Origin: Myxococcota bacterium
GTDB taxonomy: Bacteria; Myxococcota_A; UBA9160; SMWR01
DNA length: 64,000 nt
Direction: 5' to 3'
NCBI GenBank assembly: GCA_022447545.1
Contig: JAKVBI010000010.1
Coordinates: 124,001-188,000 of the forward strand
A program made the translations under genes and the position numbers. The first letter of the stretch is position 1. The number at the start of each line of letters is the position of its first letter. Shown in pieces: positions 1-9,276 of the stretch. The notes under the pieces are model-generated. The model saw nothing but the letters and a program-made list of their open reading frames with translations. It was not told the origin of the DNA and ran no database searches.

Positions 1-1166
1 GGTTTCAGGGCCTGGCTGAACTGGAACTGAACGTTGTCCACGAGGCGAATGCTGGAGGGTTGTAGGCGTTCCTCTGAGAGTTCCCGCTCCACATCTCGCA
101 CGAAGGCGAAGCCATCCTCAAAAGAGTGAAATAGAACCGAACCGAACTTTTGGACCTCGGGTATGGGCCGGATGCGTACGGTTGCGCGGGTGACGATTCC
201 GAAATTTCCCTCAGAACCGAACAGGGCTCGGCGAATGTCCGTACCGATGGACTCGCGAGCCAGCGCAGCGTGATGACCGATGACTCCAAGGGGCGTAATG
301 GCTCGGAGGTCGAGGACGATGTCTTCGATGTTGCCGTAACGGTTTTTCTTCATCCCGCTGGCGTGGGTGGCAATCCATCCGCCGAGCGTGGAGAACTCCA
401 CGCTGTCAGGTTCATGTCCGATGGTGAACCCGTGGCGCTCGAGTGTCTTTTGGATGTCTCGCCCCCGGGCACCGGCTTCGATACAGGCGGTGTGATCTTC
501 AGGGTCGATCCAGAGCACGCGGTTCATACGGCCCATGTCGACACTCACGATGCTTCGCTCTTCGTCGCGCGGGCACAGGAGGGCTTCACTCACATTGGTC
601 CCCCCGCCAAAGGGGATCAGGCAAACGTCGAAGCGAGTGGCTGCGGCAACGATCGCTTCGATGTCGGCTTCGCTCTCGGGAAAAATCACGAGATCGGGAA
701 CCCGTTCGATCTGGTCGTATTTGATTGCGTACATCTCCTCCTGAGTTTGGCCGTGGCCATGGCGAAGACGAACGCGTGGGTCAGTGGAGAGTTGGTCACC
801 CGAGAGTGCACGGCGCAATTCTTCTTCGAAGGCAGCGTGTGGGTTGGGGGGAGGGATCGGGGTGGGATACTGGGACGGGTTGACGTGAGAAGGGTCGAGG
901 GTGAGGTCGAGTAGTTCACGCGCCCATGGCAATAGATCCACGAGTTCCGCACCCGATAGTGCGTAGCGATCCCCGGTCAGGCGGACGTGTCCGCGGGCGT
1001 CAACTTCGAAACGCGTGTCCTCGAAGCCCCAGTTGCTCTCGCTTTCCGCGTCCTCGGGTGCGACAGGTTCGTGGTCGGGAACGATTCTTCGAAGGGACGC
1101 GGTCGGGTCCTCCGAGAGGATCTCCTGGGACGATTGAGCGACCGCTCCGAGGCCGGTTTCTGACAT
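1..1166 (-). CDS. Alkylglycerone-phosphate synthase-like FAD-linked oxidase (partial, C-terminus outside window)
   Basis: Translating the complement from the ATG at 1166 stays open to the window edge (388 codons). An AGGAGGT ribosome site lies just upstream. The protein carries a PCMH-type FAD domain: PFGGGTN near residue 185, then GHEPDSVEFSTLGGW near 248 and ASGMKKNRYGNIED. These blocks match eukaryotic and bacterial alkyl-dihydroxyacetonephosphate synthases unusually well. That family swaps the acyl chain of acyl-DHAP for a fatty alcohol, the ether-bond step of ether-lipid and plasmalogen synthesis. The C-terminal catalytic part lies outside the window, so another FAD-linked oxidase of this group cannot be excluded. 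The gene is divergent from the lpoB-like gene. Confidence 0.85.
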   Translation of the reverse strand, partial: MSETGLGAVAQSSQEILSEDPTASLRRIVPDHEPVAPEDAESESNWGFEDTRFEVDARGHVRLTGDRYALSGAELVDLLPWARELLDLTLDPSHVNPSQYPTPIPPPNPHAAFEEELRRALSGDQLSTDPRVRLRHGHGQTQEEMYAIKYDQIERVPDLVIFPESEADIEAIVAAATRFDVCLIPFGGGTNVSEALLCPRDEERSIVSVDMGRMNRVLWIDPEDHTACIEAGARGRDIQKTLERHGFTIGHEPDSVEFSTLGGWIATHASGMKKNRYGNIEDIVLDLRAITPLGVIGHHAALARESIGTDIRRALFGSEGNFGIVTRATVRIRPIPEVQKFGSVLFHSFEDGFAFVRDVERELSEERLQPSSIRLVDNVQFQFSQALK

Positions 1167-1410
1167 CGGGACCTCCTGTGGAATGCGCGCGCTCGAAAGA
1201 TAGCGGCGTGCCGTCCGAGCAGCCCTTTTCTGGGGGGTCTCATGGGGAGTCGTTGGCCGCTACGCTTGGACCTGGCCTTGGGGGGGCAGCGGGCTGAATC
1301 GATCGCCGAAGTAGGCGTCTAAGCGATGGACGGAAGAGGGCACGAAACTGCGGCCCGGGGTCGATGGCCGAAGAAACGAGTCCGCGGGGCTCGGAGAGGA
1401 GGGGAGGACG

Positions 1411-2037
1411 ATGGCCACCTTGACATCATGGGGCCGCCGAAGCGCGGTACTGGGCCTGGTAGGGGTTGTGCTTTGGGGCGTGGGCTGTGCCCCACGCGCG
1501 ATCCGGGGAGGGCCGGGCACGGAGAACCCGAGTCTCGATGAGCCTGCCATGAGTACGACGCTCGATCGATCCGACGTTGAGTACCTGGTCGCCCAGACCC
1601 TTGATCCGCTGGAGTCCTCGAAATTTTGGATGCGTGACGTGAAGGGCTCGATGGAACGTCCGTTGCTCGCGATCTGGCCCATCGAAAATCGGACCAGTCA
1701 ACACCTGGAGGATCAACTGCTCACGTTGCTCTCGTCCATCGAGACGACCCTTGTGGAAAGCGGCGACGTTCGGATGGTCGACCGGACTCGACAGGCGGAA
1801 TTGACCAGAGAGCTCGGCGTGCAACGAGGTGCTGCCTACGATCCCAGGACGGCACGTGAGTTGGGGCGCCAGTTGGGCGTTCAGTATTTCGTGACGGGCA
1901 AGATTACCTCCATCGAGGAGAAACTGAGCAACACGCGGCGTGTGCAGTACACGCTGTTCTTACAGATTCTCGAGGTGGAAACGGGATTGATCGAGTACCA
2001 ACGGGAGGCGGTGAGGAGCAAGGCCCTCAAGGGCTGA
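1411..2037 (+). CDS. lpoB: LpoB-family penicillin-binding-protein activator lipoprotein
   Basis: This 208-residue protein has a strong ribosome site (AGGAGGGGAGG) before its ATG. A lipoprotein signal peptide ends in WGVGC with the lipidated Cys at 26. The C-terminal 150 residues follow LpoB: LAIWPIENRTS, then MVDRTRQAEL, then QLGVQYFVTGKI and a final beta-rich segment. LpoB is an outer-membrane lipoprotein that reaches through the periplasm to stimulate a bifunctional peptidoglycan synthase. The next gene on the same strand encodes a second lipoprotein of a family often found beside lpoB. The family call is secure; the partner enzyme is not in this window. Confidence 0.88.
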   Translation: MATLTSWGRRSAVLGLVGVVLWGVGCAPRAIRGGPGTENPSLDEPAMSTTLDRSDVEYLVAQTLDPLESSKFWMRDVKGSMERPLLAIWPIENRTSQHLEDQLLTLLSSIETTLVESGDVRMVDRTRQAELTRELGVQRGAAYDPRTARELGRQLGVQYFVTGKITSIEEKLSNTRRVQYTLFLQILEVETGLIEYQREAVRSKALKG

Positions 2038-2064
2038 GTTCACGAGCCGCGACAGATCCAGCGC

Positions 2065-3468
2065 TTGAGCTTCGAGAAATCACCCGCTCGGGAGTCGCAG
2101 TCCGAGGACGCAGTTTTCCGGGGAGGTTTTTCCTCCATCGGATGGGGGTGGGTGGGACTCATCGTCGTCCTGATCGGAATGTCGTGCGCGAGCTACTCGG
2201 ATGTCACCCGGATGGTTCGAGTCGATGCGGATCAGGGGAATTACGCGGCTGCCATTGGAGTGTTGAACGGCCTGCTCGGTGTCGATGCCGAGTCGGAAAT
2301 TCCTGCACCTCTCGGAGACGACGGCAGTTTGACTCTGCTCGAGCGAGGTACTCTTCTTCAAGCCCAGGAGCATTTCGGTCTGAGTGCTCGTGATCTGGAG
2401 ACCGCGGATCGGGAGTTGGAGGTGCTCGACATCACCTCGGACACGGCCGGCGAGATTGGTCGTTACGTGTACAGCGACAGCGCCACCGTCTACCGGCCGA
2501 TTCCAGTGGAAAAGCTCGCCCTGAACGCGTTCAACATGTCGAACTATCTCGCGCAGGGAGACCTCTCCGGCGCGGCGGTGGAAGCCCGCCGCTTCACGCT
2601 GGCACAACGGTTTCTCCGGGACGAGGGAGCGGACGATGCCCGCCTGGTGTTTGGTTCGTACCTGTCCGGGTTCGTGTTCGAACATCTTGGTGAGTACGAC
2701 CGAGCGATGCGCTACTACGAGGAGTCACTCGAGGGCGGATCACTTCAAAGTCTGCGAGCCCCTGTGGCGAGGCTTGCGTCTCGAACTCGTTACCGTGGGG
2801 CGGCTCTGAGACGTCTGATCGGTGACGTGTCCACGAGCGGCGATCCGCAGGCGAAGGGCCGTTCGGCTGAGATTCTCACACTGGTGGCCTTTGGACGAGT
2901 CCCCTATCGGGTTCCGCGCCGTGTCGAGGTAGGTGCTGCAGCGGGACTGGCAGGTGCCTATATCACGGGGGACCCCTCGATCCTTCAGTACAGCGTGCTC
3001 AAGGTCGTGAGCTATCCCGAGCTCGTTCCCTCTGGGACACCGGATCGGAAAGTGCTCGTCCGAGTCGATGAGCGAGAGGTGCCTACCGACCGGCTGAGTG
3101 ATCTGGCGTCGCAGGTCCGGCGGGAATATGAGGTTTTGAAGCCGAAGATTCTGGGCGCTGCGATTTCGCGATTGATCGCGCGTGCAGCGATTGCCGAAGG
3201 GAGTCGTGTTGCCGGTGAGCAGAAGAGTGATCTGGCGGGGACGCTGGCTGCGCTGTTCACCGAAGGTGCACTACTGACTCTGGATCGCCCGGATACCCGG
3301 TCCTGGACGATGCTGCCCGCTTGGGTCGTGGCGGCGAGGACGCCGGTGGTGCCGGGCAGGCACCGCGTTGAGCTCGAACTCGTGGGGGCGCCTGGCCAGG
3401 TGCGTCAGGTCGATGTCGATGTTCCTGAATCGGGATTCGCCGCGGTCGTGTGGACGTCACCTCGGTGA
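2065..3468 (+). CDS. COG3014-like lipoprotein, partner of LpoB
   Basis: This is a 467-residue reading frame from a TTG, 27 bp after the lpoB-like gene. No ATG gives a usable signal peptide. With the TTG start the hydrophobic stretch GWVGLIVVLIGMSC ends in a lipobox Cys at 41, so an exported lipoprotein is likely but the exact start is uncertain. The body has helical, TPR-like segments (for example LGEYDRAMRYYEESLEGG), followed by a conserved-looking C-terminal beta region. It resembles the uncharacterised COG3014 lipoproteins found next to lpoB in other proteobacteria. A role in cell-wall synthesis is inferred from that neighbourhood only. Confidence 0.68.
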   Translation: MSFEKSPARESQSEDAVFRGGFSSIGWGWVGLIVVLIGMSCASYSDVTRMVRVDADQGNYAAAIGVLNGLLGVDAESEIPAPLGDDGSLTLLERGTLLQAQEHFGLSARDLETADRELEVLDITSDTAGEIGRYVYSDSATVYRPIPVEKLALNAFNMSNYLAQGDLSGAAVEARRFTLAQRFLRDEGADDARLVFGSYLSGFVFEHLGEYDRAMRYYEESLEGGSLQSLRAPVARLASRTRYRGAALRRLIGDVSTSGDPQAKGRSAEILTLVAFGRVPYRVPRRVEVGAAAGLAGAYITGDPSILQYSVLKVVSYPELVPSGTPDRKVLVRVDEREVPTDRLSDLASQVRREYEVLKPKILGAAISRLIARAAIAEGSRVAGEQKSDLAGTLAALFTEGALLTLDRPDTRSWTMLPAWVVAARTPVVPGRHRVELELVGAPGQVRQVDVDVPESGFAAVVWTSPR

Positions 3469-3494
3469 AGGGCGTACCACCGCCTGCATTTTCC

Positions 3495-3875
3495 TCAGAA
3501 GAATCCGCCGATGGCTGCGAAAGGCAGCAAAGCGAGATCCAGGGGCACGGTGACGAGGAATGCCAGGGGCTTGAGGGCCGGCAGCAGAGTCGAGTGATTG
3601 ACGGCTCTCGTCATTCCGAAGATGTACTCGCTATCGAACCCTTTCCGATCCTCGACCACGAGAGCTTGGCTGGCTCTCAGGATCGGAAGCGGGCGCTTGC
3701 GTTCGGGCTCGATGCTTTCCAGGTTCGGGTCCCTTTGCTGATCGGGCCCGAGCCCGGCACTCGGCACTGGCACCGCGAATAGACTGGAAAGAGTGATTGC
3801 ACACATGGCGACCACGGACGTCAACCACCGCTTGGCGAGACCTGGGCGCGTGAAGGCAGCATTCGGGAATGTCAT
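3495..3875 (-). CDS. Small YceK/YidQ-like exported protein
   Basis: This 126-residue protein has an N-terminal signal-type segment (basic LAKRW, then about 18 hydrophobic residues to VPVPSAG). Its C-terminal end (LVTVPLDLALLPFAAIGG) resembles the closing D-x-P-L-S/D-x-x-L-L-P block of YceK/YidQ lipoproteins. I see no clear lipobox Cys; the only Cys is inside the hydrophobic stretch. It is convergent with the COG3014-like gene (26 bp apart) and has the same envelope flavour. The function is unknown and the family link is weak. Confidence 0.6.
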   Translation of the reverse strand: MTFPNAAFTRPGLAKRWLTSVVAMCAITLSSLFAVPVPSAGLGPDQQRDPNLESIEPERKRPLPILRASQALVVEDRKGFDSEYIFGMTRAVNHSTLLPALKPLAFLVTVPLDLALLPFAAIGGFF

Positions 3876-3969
3876 GATCTCTCCTCGGGGTTGTGTTGTG
3901 GAATCGGATCGTTGTGGCGTGGGAGCCTGGGGTACTCAAAGGTATCGGGAATTCATCGGCTCCGATCCT

Positions 3970-4317
3970 CTAGCGAGATTCGTAGACGACCAGAGGGTTG
4001 CCCGCGGGGTCTCGGAGGACGGCGCGGACCTCATGGGGCCCTACCTCGGGTGGCGATTGGATCTTCGCACCTGATGCCACGAGGCTTTCGATGGCAGCCT
4101 CGACGTTGGCGACCTTGTAGCTCACCGTTGGCTCATCGGTCACCGCTTCGCCGCTTGTCGCAAGAGCGATGGTCACACTGCCGGCATCGAGGGCTGCGAA
4201 ACGGTCGGCGTCGCGAAACTTCAGGGGCATCCCCAGGCCGTCTGTGTAGAAGGACACGGCCTCGTCCAGATCCTCCACTGGATGGATGATCATCCCGACT
4301 TTTTCGAAGAGAGGCAT
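3970..4317 (-). CDS. VOC-superfamily (glyoxalase/bleomycin-resistance-like) protein
   Basis: This 115-residue protein has the size and fold pattern of a single VOC monomer: an N-terminal VGMIIHPVEDLDEAVSFYTD block and a C-terminal AVLRDPAGNPLVVYES block. His11 and Glu113 sit where VOC metal ligands usually are. Members include glyoxalase I-like enzymes, extradiol dioxygenases and antibiotic-binding proteins, so the substrate cannot be told. It is divergent from the aldehyde dehydrogenase gene, with 146 bp between them. Confidence 0.8.
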   Translation of the reverse strand: MPLFEKVGMIIHPVEDLDEAVSFYTDGLGMPLKFRDADRFAALDAGSVTIALATSGEAVTDEPTVSYKVANVEAAIESLVASGAKIQSPPEVGPHEVRAVLRDPAGNPLVVYESR

Positions 4318-4463
4318 GAGAACTCCCGCGGTTTATGTCCGCGATCTCAGGGGGGAGAGTTGTAAGTATACCGCGCGTCGAAATCTCAGGAGAGGGCCGT
4401 TCCATGGTTTACACTTCAGCCCGGCCCAGGCGGCCGTCACAATCGACTTGCTCAGGAGCAGAG

Positions 4464-5933
4464 ATGACCGATTTCAGCACTCCCGAAACCCGAATGTATG
4501 TTGATGGTGCGTTTTTGGAGGCGCGTTCCGGGGCGACCTTCGACAATGTGAACCCTGCCACCGAAGAGGTGATAGGTCAGGTGGCCGACGGATCCTCGGC
4601 GGACATGGACGCGGCCATCGCTTGTGCGCGGCGTGCGTTCGATGAAACCAGCTGGTCGACAGATCCGAGTTTTCGAAAGCGTTGCTTGGAGCAATTGCAG
4701 GCGGGTCTCGAGAAGGAAAAGGAGGCCCTGCGTCAGCAGACCGTGGCCGAAGTGGGAGCGCCCATTCAACTCACCTATGGCCCTCAGGGCGACTCGGTGA
4801 TCGCGGATCTCGCCTGGGTGGCGGAGCAGATCGATCGTTTCGAATGGGAGCGGGAACTCGGTCGTCACGATTTTTTTGGAATGTCGAGCCGCAGGGTGGT
4901 GTGGAAGGAGCCCATCGGTGTGGTGGGTGCGATCTCTCCCTGGAATTTTCCTTTGCAGGTGAATCTCGCAAAAGTGGGTCCTGCGCTGGCCGCAGGGAAT
5001 ACCGTCGTGTTGAAGCCGGCTCCGGATACGCCCTGGAATGCGACTTTCATCGCCCGGGTGGTTGCCGAGTACACCGACATCCCCCCTGGAGTCTTCAACG
5101 TCGTGACCGCCGCTGATCCCGCTGAGGTCGGCGAGGTCCTGATCTCCGACCCGAGGGTGGACATGATCTCCTTCACCGGTTCCACCGCGGTTGGCAGACG
5201 GATCATGGCCGCCGGTTCGGAGACCCTGAAGAAGGTCTTCCTCGAATTGGGAGGCAAATCCGTCAATCTGATTCTGGATGACGCAGACTTTTCGACCGCA
5301 CTACCCGGGGCCGCCACCGTCTGTATGCACGGAGGGCAGGGATGCGCAATGACGACCCGCCTCTTGCTTCCCCGTTCTCGTTACGAAGAGGGGGTGGAGA
5401 CGGTGAAGGCTGTCTTTGAGGCCGTCCCTTATGGGGATCCCATGGACCCGGCCAACCTTCAGGGACCTCAGATCAGCAGACGACAACAGGAACGCGTATT
5501 GGATTACGTCCGAAAGGGCGTGGAGGAGGGGGCCACCCTCTTGGTGGGAGGTGGGGTGCCCGATCATCTTTCGCGAGGTTTCTTTGTCGAGCCTACGCTT
5601 TTTGGAGACGTAGACAACGCGATGACAATTGCCCAGGAGGAGATCTTCGGGCCGGTTTTGGTCGTGATTCCCTACGACGATGACGACGATGCAGTTCGGA
5701 TCTCCAACGATTCGATTTACGGTCTCTCGGGAGCCATTGCGTCGGGATCCGAGGAGCGAGCGCTGAAGGTCGCGCGGCGGATCCGCACGGGTACGTTGGG
5801 GATCAACGGCGGGATGTGGTTTGGTCCAGATTCTCCGTTTGGCGGATACAAGCAGAGCGGTGTCGGTCGAGAGATGGGGCTCGAGGGCTTCTCCGAGTAT
5901 CTGGAAACGAAGTCCATCGGGCTTCCGGCTTGA
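4464..5933 (+). CDS. NAD(P)-dependent aldehyde dehydrogenase
   Basis: This 489-residue protein is standard length for the ALDH superfamily. I chose the internal ATG at 4464 because AGGAG precedes it and the sequence then begins like other family members; an upstream in-frame ATG at 4335 would add 43 unlike residues. The catalytic elements are present: Asn in SPWNFPLQ, Rossmann glycines in FTGSTAVGR, the general base Glu in LELGGK and the nucleophile Cys in GGQGCAMTTR. It oxidises an aldehyde to the acid (or acyl-CoA). Its position just before two acyl-CoA dehydrogenases suggests a role in the same catabolic route. Confidence 0.9.
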   Translation: MTDFSTPETRMYVDGAFLEARSGATFDNVNPATEEVIGQVADGSSADMDAAIACARRAFDETSWSTDPSFRKRCLEQLQAGLEKEKEALRQQTVAEVGAPIQLTYGPQGDSVIADLAWVAEQIDRFEWERELGRHDFFGMSSRRVVWKEPIGVVGAISPWNFPLQVNLAKVGPALAAGNTVVLKPAPDTPWNATFIARVVAEYTDIPPGVFNVVTAADPAEVGEVLISDPRVDMISFTGSTAVGRRIMAAGSETLKKVFLELGGKSVNLILDDADFSTALPGAATVCMHGGQGCAMTTRLLLPRSRYEEGVETVKAVFEAVPYGDPMDPANLQGPQISRRQQERVLDYVRKGVEEGATLLVGGGVPDHLSRGFFVEPTLFGDVDNAMTIAQEEIFGPVLVVIPYDDDDDAVRISNDSIYGLSGAIASGSEERALKVARRIRTGTLGINGGMWFGPDSPFGGYKQSGVGREMGLEGFSEYLETKSIGLPA

Positions 5934-6043
5934 GGTCTGTTGCTACCTGAATTCGTTGAGCGTCTGAGGGCTCGACGCCACGGTTTCGAAGGGAGAGACT
6001 TTCTGGGATTCAGGGCGGACGGGCCCGGGAACGGAGAATCGGC

Positions 6044-7222
6044 ATGTACATCGGCTACAACGAAGAGCAGGAGGATCTCCGAGACGAACTCCGCTCCTAT
6101 TACGAGGGGTTGCTGACGCCCGAGGTTCGTGAAGCGCTTCACGAGGGCAGGGGGACGGGTCCCGTGAACCGTGAGATCGTTCGGCAGATGGGGGCCGATG
6201 GCTGGTTGGGGATCGGTTGGCCCACCGAGTACGGCGGGCAGGGGCGCTCACAGATCGAGCAGTTCATCTTCTTCGACGAGTCCATGCGAGCGGGGGCGCC
6301 GGTTCCCATGCTCACCATCAACACGGTGGGGCCCACGATCATGAACTTCGGGACCGATGAACAAAAGGAGCGGTTCCTTCCAAGGATCCTGAGGGGAGAT
6401 CTCCATTTTTGTATCGGCTACACCGAGCCGGGGGCGGGGACGGATCTCGCTTCCCTCACGACCCGTGCTGATCGCGAGGGTGACCGGTATCTCGTTAATG
6501 GTCAGAAGATCTTCACGAGTCTGGCAGGCGACGCCGATTACTGCTGGCTCGCGACACGAACGAACCCAGATGCGAAGAAACACGATGGTCTTTCCATGTT
6601 CATCGTCGACATGAAGGCTCCGGGGATCCGTATCGACCCCATGGATCTCCTGTCGGTCCATGACATCAACTCGGTGTTTTTTGACGATGTCGATGTTCCT
6701 GCCGAAAATCTCGTGGGGGGTGAAAACAAAGGATGGCGGCTCATCACCAATCAGTTGAATCACGAGCGGGTGACCCTTTGTTCTGCCGGGATGCTCGAAA
6801 ACAGCTACGAGCAGGTTCTGGCTTGGGCTCGTGAAACGAAGATTTCCGATGGCCGACGTGTGATCGACCAGGAATGGGTGCAGGTGAACCTGGCCCGGGT
6901 GCACGCTGGCTTGGAGTTTTTGCGCTTGATCAATTGGAAGGTGGCATGGACTGGAACTCATGGGGAGCTCGATGTTGCAGATGCCTCCTCGATCAAAGTG
7001 TTTGGGACCGAGTTCTACTTGGAGGCATTTCGTTTGATGATGGAGGTACTGGGGCAGCGGGCGTACCTGGTGCGCGGGTCCCGGGAAGCCGCAATCCACG
7101 GCGCATTGGAAAATCTGTATCGGAGCCTGCTCATTCTCACATTCGGCGGGGGAACCAATGAGGTTCAGCGAGACCTGATTGGCATGTTCGGTTTGGGCTT
7201 GCCTCGTGCGCCACGGTTTTGA
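6044..7222 (+). CDS. Acyl-CoA dehydrogenase (first of a tandem pair)
   Basis: This 392-residue flavoprotein has the three ACAD parts: a helical N-terminus with GWPTEYGGQG, the central beta domain with YTEPGAGTDLASLTT, and a C-terminal helical domain ending in GGGTNEVQRDLIG. It introduces an alpha-beta double bond into an acyl-CoA, with electrons passing to ETF. The sequence style resembles the larger subunits of heteromeric ACADs that act on bulky or steroid side-chain acyl-CoAs. The next gene, 9 bp downstream, is a shorter ACAD, so the two may form a heteromeric enzyme. The substrate is inferred only. Confidence 0.9.
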   Translation: MYIGYNEEQEDLRDELRSYYEGLLTPEVREALHEGRGTGPVNREIVRQMGADGWLGIGWPTEYGGQGRSQIEQFIFFDESMRAGAPVPMLTINTVGPTIMNFGTDEQKERFLPRILRGDLHFCIGYTEPGAGTDLASLTTRADREGDRYLVNGQKIFTSLAGDADYCWLATRTNPDAKKHDGLSMFIVDMKAPGIRIDPMDLLSVHDINSVFFDDVDVPAENLVGGENKGWRLITNQLNHERVTLCSAGMLENSYEQVLAWARETKISDGRRVIDQEWVQVNLARVHAGLEFLRLINWKVAWTGTHGELDVADASSIKVFGTEFYLEAFRLMMEVLGQRAYLVRGSREAAIHGALENLYRSLLILTFGGGTNEVQRDLIGMFGLGLPRAPRF

Positions 7223-7231
7223 GGAAACGCC

Positions 7232-8353
7232 ATGGATTTTTCATACAGCGAAGAGCAGCAGTCGATCGCGGATCTGGCCGGACAGATTCTGGCGGACCTC
7301 TCGACCCATGAGCGACTGAGACAGTTGGAGACTGGGAAGGGCGAACGTTTCGATCCGGACCTCTGGAAGGCGTTCGCCGAGGCGGGTTTGTCAGGGATCG
7401 CGATCCCTGAAGAATACGGTGGCGGTGGTCTCGGGTTCCTGGAGTTGTCACTCATTGTCGAGCAATTGGGTCGCCATACGGCCGCAATTCCGTTTCTCGA
7501 AACTGCGGTGATGGGGGCGCTGGCTCTGGAGCGATTTGGGAGCGAGTCCCAGAAGGAGCTTTGGCTTCCCAGGGTCGCTGAAGGCAAAGCGGTTCTCACC
7601 GCCGCCCTGGTGGAGGGAGAGGGCGAGTTGGAGCGACCCTCGACGACTGCCACGCTTGACGGCTCTGGTTTTCGACTGGCGGGTGAAAAGATATGCGTTC
7701 CTGCTGGTCAACTCGCTGATTGCCTTCTTGTGTCCGCCACAAAATCGGACGGAGGGCTCGGGGTCTTTGTCGTCAGCTCTCGGATGCCTGGGGTTACGGT
7801 GAAGCCACTGGAAACGACAAGTGGCCAACCCGAGGCGGCAGTCGAGTTCGATGGGGTGAGAGTCGGAGTTGAGGACGTTCTGGGGGATGCTTCCCAGGGT
7901 CGTGAAGTTCTGGATTGGGTGTTCGAGCGGTCTACATCGGCCCTTTGCTCTCTCGCAGCGGGCATCTGTGCCGAGGCCCTGCGAATCACTGCTGAATACA
8001 CCAAGGCTCGGAAACAATTCGACATTCCGATCGCCACCTTTCAGGCGGTGGGGCAACGCGCCGCCGATGCGTACATCGATACCGAGGCCGTGCGTTTGAC
8101 AGCGCTCCAGGCGGCGTGGCGCATTCATGAAGGTTTGCCCGCCGATTCCCAAGTGGCCACGGCCAAATATTGGGCTTCCGAGGCGGGGCAACGGGTGGTA
8201 CATACGGCCCAACACCTCCACGGGGGCATTGGTGTCGACCGGGAATACCCCGTCCATCGCTATTTTCTGTACGCAAAACAGCTGGAACTGACTCTGGGAG
8301 GCGCTACCCAGCAGTTACGACGCCTTGGGGCGATGCTTGCTGCGGGACCTTAG
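7232..8353 (+). CDS. Acyl-CoA dehydrogenase (second of a tandem pair)
   Basis: This 373-residue ACAD homologue lies 9 bp after the previous one and is almost certainly cotranscribed with it. The N-terminal IPEEYGGGGLGFLE block and the C-terminal HLHGGIGVDREYPVHRY block are clear. The central domain is more divergent than in its partner and lacks a canonical T-E-P-x-A-G-S-D flavin loop. This pattern is seen in the small subunits of heteromeric (FadE28/FadE29-type) dehydrogenases. Its stop codon overlaps the end of the epimerase pseudogene on the opposite strand. Confidence 0.88.
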   Translation: MDFSYSEEQQSIADLAGQILADLSTHERLRQLETGKGERFDPDLWKAFAEAGLSGIAIPEEYGGGGLGFLELSLIVEQLGRHTAAIPFLETAVMGALALERFGSESQKELWLPRVAEGKAVLTAALVEGEGELERPSTTATLDGSGFRLAGEKICVPAGQLADCLLVSATKSDGGLGVFVVSSRMPGVTVKPLETTSGQPEAAVEFDGVRVGVEDVLGDASQGREVLDWVFERSTSALCSLAAGICAEALRITAEYTKARKQFDIPIATFQAVGQRAADAYIDTEAVRLTALQAAWRIHEGLPADSQVATAKYWASEAGQRVVHTAQHLHGGIGVDREYPVHRYFLYAKQLELTLGGATQQLRRLGAMLAAGP

Positions 8354-9236
8354 CGGTGGAGCGCGGCCGACGGGCTTTCCATGGTGAGGCTCCCGACGAG
8401 CCGGGCAATTTCTGCGATTCCGTCGGGGACACGGCGACTGGTTTCGAACGCCAGGTGGTTTGAGATCTTTTCGAACCAGACGCGGTAGTCGCGTGGGTCT
8501 TCTCAGGGTCTCTGGTATTCAATTTCACAACGCGGCACGAAGTGTCTGATGTGTTCCACGAGTTGGCGTTCGGTGTAGTTCTCCCGGGTATCTCCGACGT
8601 TGAAGACTTCCCCGCGTACGAGTCGATGCGGCGCGCCGAGTCCCCGTTGTACGGCTCGTGCGACATCGGCCACGTGGACGTAGGGTTGCCAGAGGTTCTC
8701 GCCGTAGACCTGGAGGCGTCTCTGTAGGAGGAGTTCTCGTGTGAATTCGTGCACCGGCGGGTCAAAGCGCATGCGTGGCGAGCTCCCGTAGACCGTTGCG
8801 AATCGAAGGGCAGTTCCCGCGCTTCTCGTTGTCATGCAGTCGTTGACGGAATGCTCGGTTTCGACCTTGGTTTTTGTGCAGAGGGATACTGGATGCAGCG
8901 GCGTGGATTCGTCCACTTAGCCAGTCCGACCATGCGTTCCGTCGTAGTGGCTGCAGGCGGATGCGAAAACGAAGCGCTCGCCCCCGTATTTCCTGCTGAG
9001 AGCGATCAACTGACTGCGGTCAGGTGTACGACGCCCTCGCGTGCTTCTCGAACGGAAATTTCGTCGCGAACGTCGGCTCCGTAGAGATCGAAACCTTCGT
9101 TTGAGAATGCGCTCACCAGTGATTCGCAACCATGAGCGAGTCGATCCCGCCCCCATACGTCGTGGCCGGATTCAAGGAGGGCAGGTACCAGGACGCTTCC
9201 GATGTACCCAGCGCCGCCCGTGACCAGGATCCTCAC
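8350..9236 (-). pseudogene. Decayed NAD-dependent epimerase/dehydratase (extended SDR)
   Basis: The start is intact: ATG at 9236, then RILVTGGAGYIGSVLVPALLESG, split as RILVTGGAGYIGSV and following residues, a perfect Rossmann entry. After GVVHLTAVS the frame stops (9006-9008). The next homologous block (LIALSRKYGGERFVFAS) is in another frame, and about 25-30 expected residues are missing between them, so a deletion with frameshift is likely near 9010-9050. That second frame then contains an in-frame TAA (8917-8919) before VDESTPLHPVSL and a TGA (8503-8505) between EYQRP and EDPRDYRVWFEKI. The rest runs to a stop at 8350. Three independent lesions make this a pseudogene rather than one sequencing error. 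Confidence 0.85.
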
Positions 9237-9276
9237 GAAGTTCTCCAGTGACTCTTCCGGGGCGCCCGCCGATCAT

